A stretch of DNA of 60,418 nucleotides, from the NCBI RefSeq assembly GCF_016786355.1, contig NZ_JADWYX010000053.1, positions 1 to 60,418 on the forward strand, written 5' to 3'. The DNA is from Frankia sp. AgB1.9 (lineage in GTDB: Bacteria > Actinomycetota > Actinomycetes > Frankiales > Frankiaceae). Under the pieces are notes generated by a model. The model made no database searches and was not told the origin of the DNA. It worked only from the letters and a program-made list of their open reading frames with translations. This document shows, piece by piece, positions 57,884 through 60,418 of the stretch (its first letter is position 1; every line of letters begins with the position of its first letter). The translations under genes and the position numbers were made by a program.

Positions 57884-59608
57884 ATGTCGAAGCTGGACAT
57901 CGTCATCAAGGGCGGAACCGTGATCGACGGACTTCGCACCCCGCGTTACAAGGCCGACGTGGGGATCGCCGACGGCCGCGTCGTGGCCATCGGACGGATC
58001 GACGCCTCCGACGCGACCGAGGTCGTCGACGCCACCGGAAGGATCGTGGCGCCCGGCTTCGTCGACCTGCACACCCACTACGACAGCCAGCTGTTCTGGG
58101 ACCCGTGGTGCACCATGTCCGGCTGGCACGGCGTCACCAGCGTCGTCATCGGCAACTGCGGCTTCGGCTTCGCGCCCTGCAAGCCCGAGGACCGCGAGCG
58201 CACGATGCTGAGCCTCTCGCGCAACGAGGCTGTCCCGATCAAGACCATGAAGGCCGGCATGCCCTGGGACTGGGAGACCTTCCCGGAGTTCCTCGACAGC
58301 GTTGACCGCGCTCCCAAGGGCGTCAACGTGATGGCCTTCGTCCCGTTGGCCCCGCTCTACGCCTACGTGGCCGGCGTCGACAACGCCAAGGCCTATCGCG
58401 TCACCGACGCCGAACTCGAGACGATGTGCCGGCTGCTGGTGGAAGGCATGGAAGCCGGCGCGTGCGGCTTCAGCGCCCAGATCAACGGCGAGATCGGCAA
58501 CGTCCAGCTCGACTTCGACGGCACCCCGATGGTCACCGACCTGATGACCGACCGGGAGGTCATCGGATTCTCCCGAGCCATGGGATCACTCGGCCGCGGC
58601 GTCGCCCAGCTCACCGGAACCCTTGAGGCCGCCGCGCTGATGGCCCGCGAGAGCGGCCGCGCCATCATCTGGAACGCGCTGCTCGCCGACGGCGCCCTCA
58701 ACCAGCACGGCGGCGCGAAGTACAGCCACCGCGACGCCATCAAGCAGCTCGAGTACTACAACGAGCAGGAAGGCCTGCGGGTCTTCGCCCAGGCGCTGAC
58801 CACCAACTTCGTCTCCGAGTTCACCCTCGAGGACTACAACCTCGCCGACGCCATTCCCTGCTGGAAAGAAGCCTGCATGGGAACGATCGACGAGAAGATG
58901 GTCAAGTTCGCCGATCCCGTCCGTCGGGCCGCGATGAAGGAAGTCCACGAGGAGCGCGGCGGCCTGTTCGGAGCCGGCTACGACCTGACCAACATCAAGA
59001 TCCACTGGATCTCCAGCGACGTCCCCAACGCCCAGGAGCTCAAGGAACGCTACGAGGGCTTCTTCATCGGCGAGGTCGCCGCACGCGAGAACAAGCACGA
59101 GATCGACGCCTTCCTCGACGTCGCGGTCGCCGGCCAGCTGCGGGTCGGGTTCGCCACCCCGATGCTGATGACGCCACCGCAGTCGATGAAGGAGATCGCG
59201 ACCTCCTCTGTCGCCCTGCCGGGCGTCAGCGACGGCGGCGCGCACACCAAGTTCGTCACCACCGCCCGCTACCCCACCGAGATGCTCGGCTACTGGATCC
59301 GCGAGCACGAGATCATGTCGCTCGAAGAGGCCCACTGGCGGCTGTCGTACTACCCCGCCACCGCCGCCGGGCTCAAGGGCCGCGGATTCCTCGCCGAAGG
59401 CGCCCCCGCCGACGTCATCGTCTACAACCCCGACACCGTCGACAGCGGCCCCCAGGAACGAGTCTGGGACTACCCCGCCGGCGAATGGCGCCTCATCCAG
59501 AAGGCCATCGGCTACGACCGCATCATCGTCAACGGCCGCACCACCTTCATCGACGGCGAATGCACCCAGGCCACCCCGGGCAAGCTCCTGCGCCACGGCA
59601 CGGACTGA
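57884..59608 (+). CDS. Amidohydrolase-3 / N-acyl-D-amino-acid deacylase-like
   Basis: Protein of 574 residues; ATG 57884 behind GGAAGGGG. Metal motif FVDLHTHYDSQ with His63 and His65, then GNCGFGFAPC with Cys92 (metal-ligand Cys of D-aminoacylases), a long alpha/beta barrel, LPGVSDGGAH near 440, and a C-terminal beta domain with GAPADVIVYNPDTV. The family cleaves N-acyl or cyclic amide bonds. It is divergent from tetR and the other amidohydrolase, so the three likely form one catabolic unit. Full length, no defect. Confidence 0.88.
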   Translation: MSKLDIVIKGGTVIDGLRTPRYKADVGIADGRVVAIGRIDASDATEVVDATGRIVAPGFVDLHTHYDSQLFWDPWCTMSGWHGVTSVVIGNCGFGFAPCKPEDRERTMLSLSRNEAVPIKTMKAGMPWDWETFPEFLDSVDRAPKGVNVMAFVPLAPLYAYVAGVDNAKAYRVTDAELETMCRLLVEGMEAGACGFSAQINGEIGNVQLDFDGTPMVTDLMTDREVIGFSRAMGSLGRGVAQLTGTLEAAALMARESGRAIIWNALLADGALNQHGGAKYSHRDAIKQLEYYNEQEGLRVFAQALTTNFVSEFTLEDYNLADAIPCWKEACMGTIDEKMVKFADPVRRAAMKEVHEERGGLFGAGYDLTNIKIHWISSDVPNAQELKERYEGFFIGEVAARENKHEIDAFLDVAVAGQLRVGFATPMLMTPPQSMKEIATSSVALPGVSDGGAHTKFVTTARYPTEMLGYWIREHEIMSLEEAHWRLSYYPATAAGLKGRGFLAEGAPADVIVYNPDTVDSGPQERVWDYPAGEWRLIQKAIGYDRIIVNGRTTFIDGECTQATPGKLLRHGTD

Positions 59609-59952
59609 ACCCGGGCCTGAGAAACAGACAGGGCCGGCGTGTCGTGATGGACGACGCGCCGGCCCAGCCCGGCGGTTCACACGTGCCAAAGGCGAGCCAC
59701 CAGCGCAGACCGATCACGGCCGTGACGACGCGGTGTCCGGCCGACCGGACCGGGCGGAGTTCGGCGACAGACCCTTACGGGAGCCCTGCCGGCCTGTTCG
59801 GGCCTGGAGTTTGTGCCGGTCCTACGTGATGGCGGTGAATCTCATCTTTGGTCGACCGCAAGGTATGACTGGAGTCTGATCCAGGCCTCCCATTGATCGG
59901 GAAGTCGACGCGCAGCGTCCAGTCTCTGAATCGCGGGCCACCACACCGGTCA

Positions 59953-60027
59953 TGATCGCCGTTTGGGCCCTGGGGTGGTCGCAGAAACGCCCCCGCCACG
60001 ACCATCCCAGGGCCAAAACCGCGATCA
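59953..60027. repeat. Interspersed inverted repeat, copy C (75 bp)
   Basis: TGATCGCCGTTTGGGCCCTG at left and GGGCCAAAACCGCGATCA at right, stem continuing to GGTGGTCGC / CCACGACC. Between the amidohydrolase-3 gene and the minus-strand tRNA-like gene. The 344 bases before it (59609-59952) hold no gene that I can support. Confidence 0.75.
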
Positions 60028-60176
60028 AGGCCACGCGAGAGCACCGACCCACCTGGATCCGGCGTCCGCAGATTCGACTCGACGTGAAATGGCCGCGGGC
60101 CAACCGAGATGGGCGACCACAGTTTTCGGACCAGCCCAGCCCTGCCAAACAAGCCAGCAAAGTCAACGGAGGCAGC

Positions 60177-60206
60177 AAAAAAACCGCCCGGCGATATGCC
60201 GGACGG
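60177..60206 (-). terminator. Intrinsic terminator of the tRNA-like gene
   Basis: On the minus strand, a 9-bp stem (CCGTCCGGC / GCCGGGCGG, one G-T pair) with a 5-base loop is followed at once by seven Ts. This is the clearest intrinsic terminator in the window. It lies about 55 bases after the tRNA-like 3' end. Confidence 0.8.
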
Positions 60207-60261
60207 AGCGTTTTCCCCAGAGATCCAACGAAACCAAGATCATCACGAGAACTGGCAACTC

Positions 60262-60290
60262 TGGTAAAGCTGAGGGGATTCGAACCCCCC
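60262..60290 (-). tRNA. 3' part of a tRNA or tmRNA (T-arm, acceptor, CCA)
   Basis: On the minus strand: T-stem GGGGG, loop TTCGAAT, stem CCCCT, then CAGCTTT, discriminator A and an encoded CCA at 60264-60262. The T-arm and CCA are correct in position. The 5' part is not readable because sequence beyond about 60318 is noise, and the bases just before the T-arm do not give an obvious anticodon arm. The acceptor resembles tRNA-Ala or tmRNA (CAGCTCC) with T substitutions. Identity is unresolved. Confidence 0.5.
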
Positions 60291-60317
60291 AGGATGAGCG
60301 ACGCGGAACGCGAGCGA

Positions 60318-60418
60318 GGGGGGTGTCGGGGGGGGGCGCCCCCCCCCCCCCGGGGGGGGCCCGGGGGGGGCCCCCCGGGGGCCCCCCCCCCGGCCCCCCC
60401 CCCGCCCCCCCCCCCGGG
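60318..60418. other. Low-complexity G/C end of window
   Basis: Almost pure G-runs and C-runs to the last base, unlike any natural sequence nearby. The 5' part of the tRNA-like gene would fall here. Same character as 1-80 and 9838-9909. Confidence 0.85.

Noticed and set aside
59775..60178. Two minus-strand frames of about 120 codons at the right end.
   Set aside because: They run across repeat copy C, lack ribosome sites and have no recognisable sequence.

Overview
The window looks like chromosomal DNA from a mycelial actinobacterium. GC content is very high, GTG starts are common, start and stop codons of neighbouring genes often overlap (ATGA or GTGA), and several genes appear to be leaderless. 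The gene content (furA-katG, PadR, TetR and MarR regulators, P450 plus 3Fe-4S ferredoxin, a LysX/MprF-like synthase, a type-IV-secretion-like membrane cluster) resembles Frankia and its relatives; that genus-level guess is inference. Both ends of the window, and one internal spot near 9.84-9.91 kb, are runs of G and C that look like assembly noise, so the window may be a single contig with one bad internal join.

Layout. 0.1-7.8 kb holds a conjugation/type-IV-secretion-like locus: TrbL/VirB6-like protein, an anchored extracytoplasmic protein, a two-helix pilin-like protein and a degenerate ParA/MinD ATPase on the minus strand, then an excisionase-like HTH protein, an anchored protein and a lytic transglycosylase/NlpC-P60 hydrolase on the plus strand. 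8.2-9.8 kb is a secreted berberine-bridge-type flavoenzyme. 9.9-26.7 kb is one long minus-strand cluster: a cysteine leader peptide, alpha/beta hydrolase, a PanE-sulfurtransferase fusion, two SsuD-like monooxygenases, a DszC/SfnB-like flavoprotein, a peptide/glutathione-type ABC importer, a heterodimeric ABC exporter and a truncated luciferase-like monooxygenase, with a divergent LysR regulator. I read it as a sulfur-starvation system that imports an organosulfur compound, desulfurises it, and exports something.

27.8-30.7 kb has a flotillin-like protein with a small NfeD-like partner and an SDR. 30.9-33.6 kb is furA-katG. 34-41 kb holds a glycosyltransferase, an unrecognised duplicated-domain protein, a secreted CrtC/AttH-like lipocalin, a P450 with its ferredoxin, and a PAS-SpoIIE phosphatase. 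41.2-48.1 kb holds an archaeal-type ATPase with a nuclease-like tail, an SRPBCC-MarR-AlkA operon, a polytopic membrane protein behind a 16-bp tandem repeat, and a LysX/MprF-like synthase with a DMT-type membrane protein. 48.2-59.6 kb is a run of regulator/enzyme pairs: SDR/PadR, PKD esterase/TetR, SDR, SnoaL, methyltransferase, and two amidohydrolases around a TetR repressor. The window ends with an intrinsic terminator and the 3' part of a minus-strand tRNA-like gene that runs into the noisy end.

Four copies of a 73-75 bp imperfect inverted repeat (27.8, 54.4, 55.7 and 60.0 kb) occupy intergenic spaces; three lie between convergent genes.
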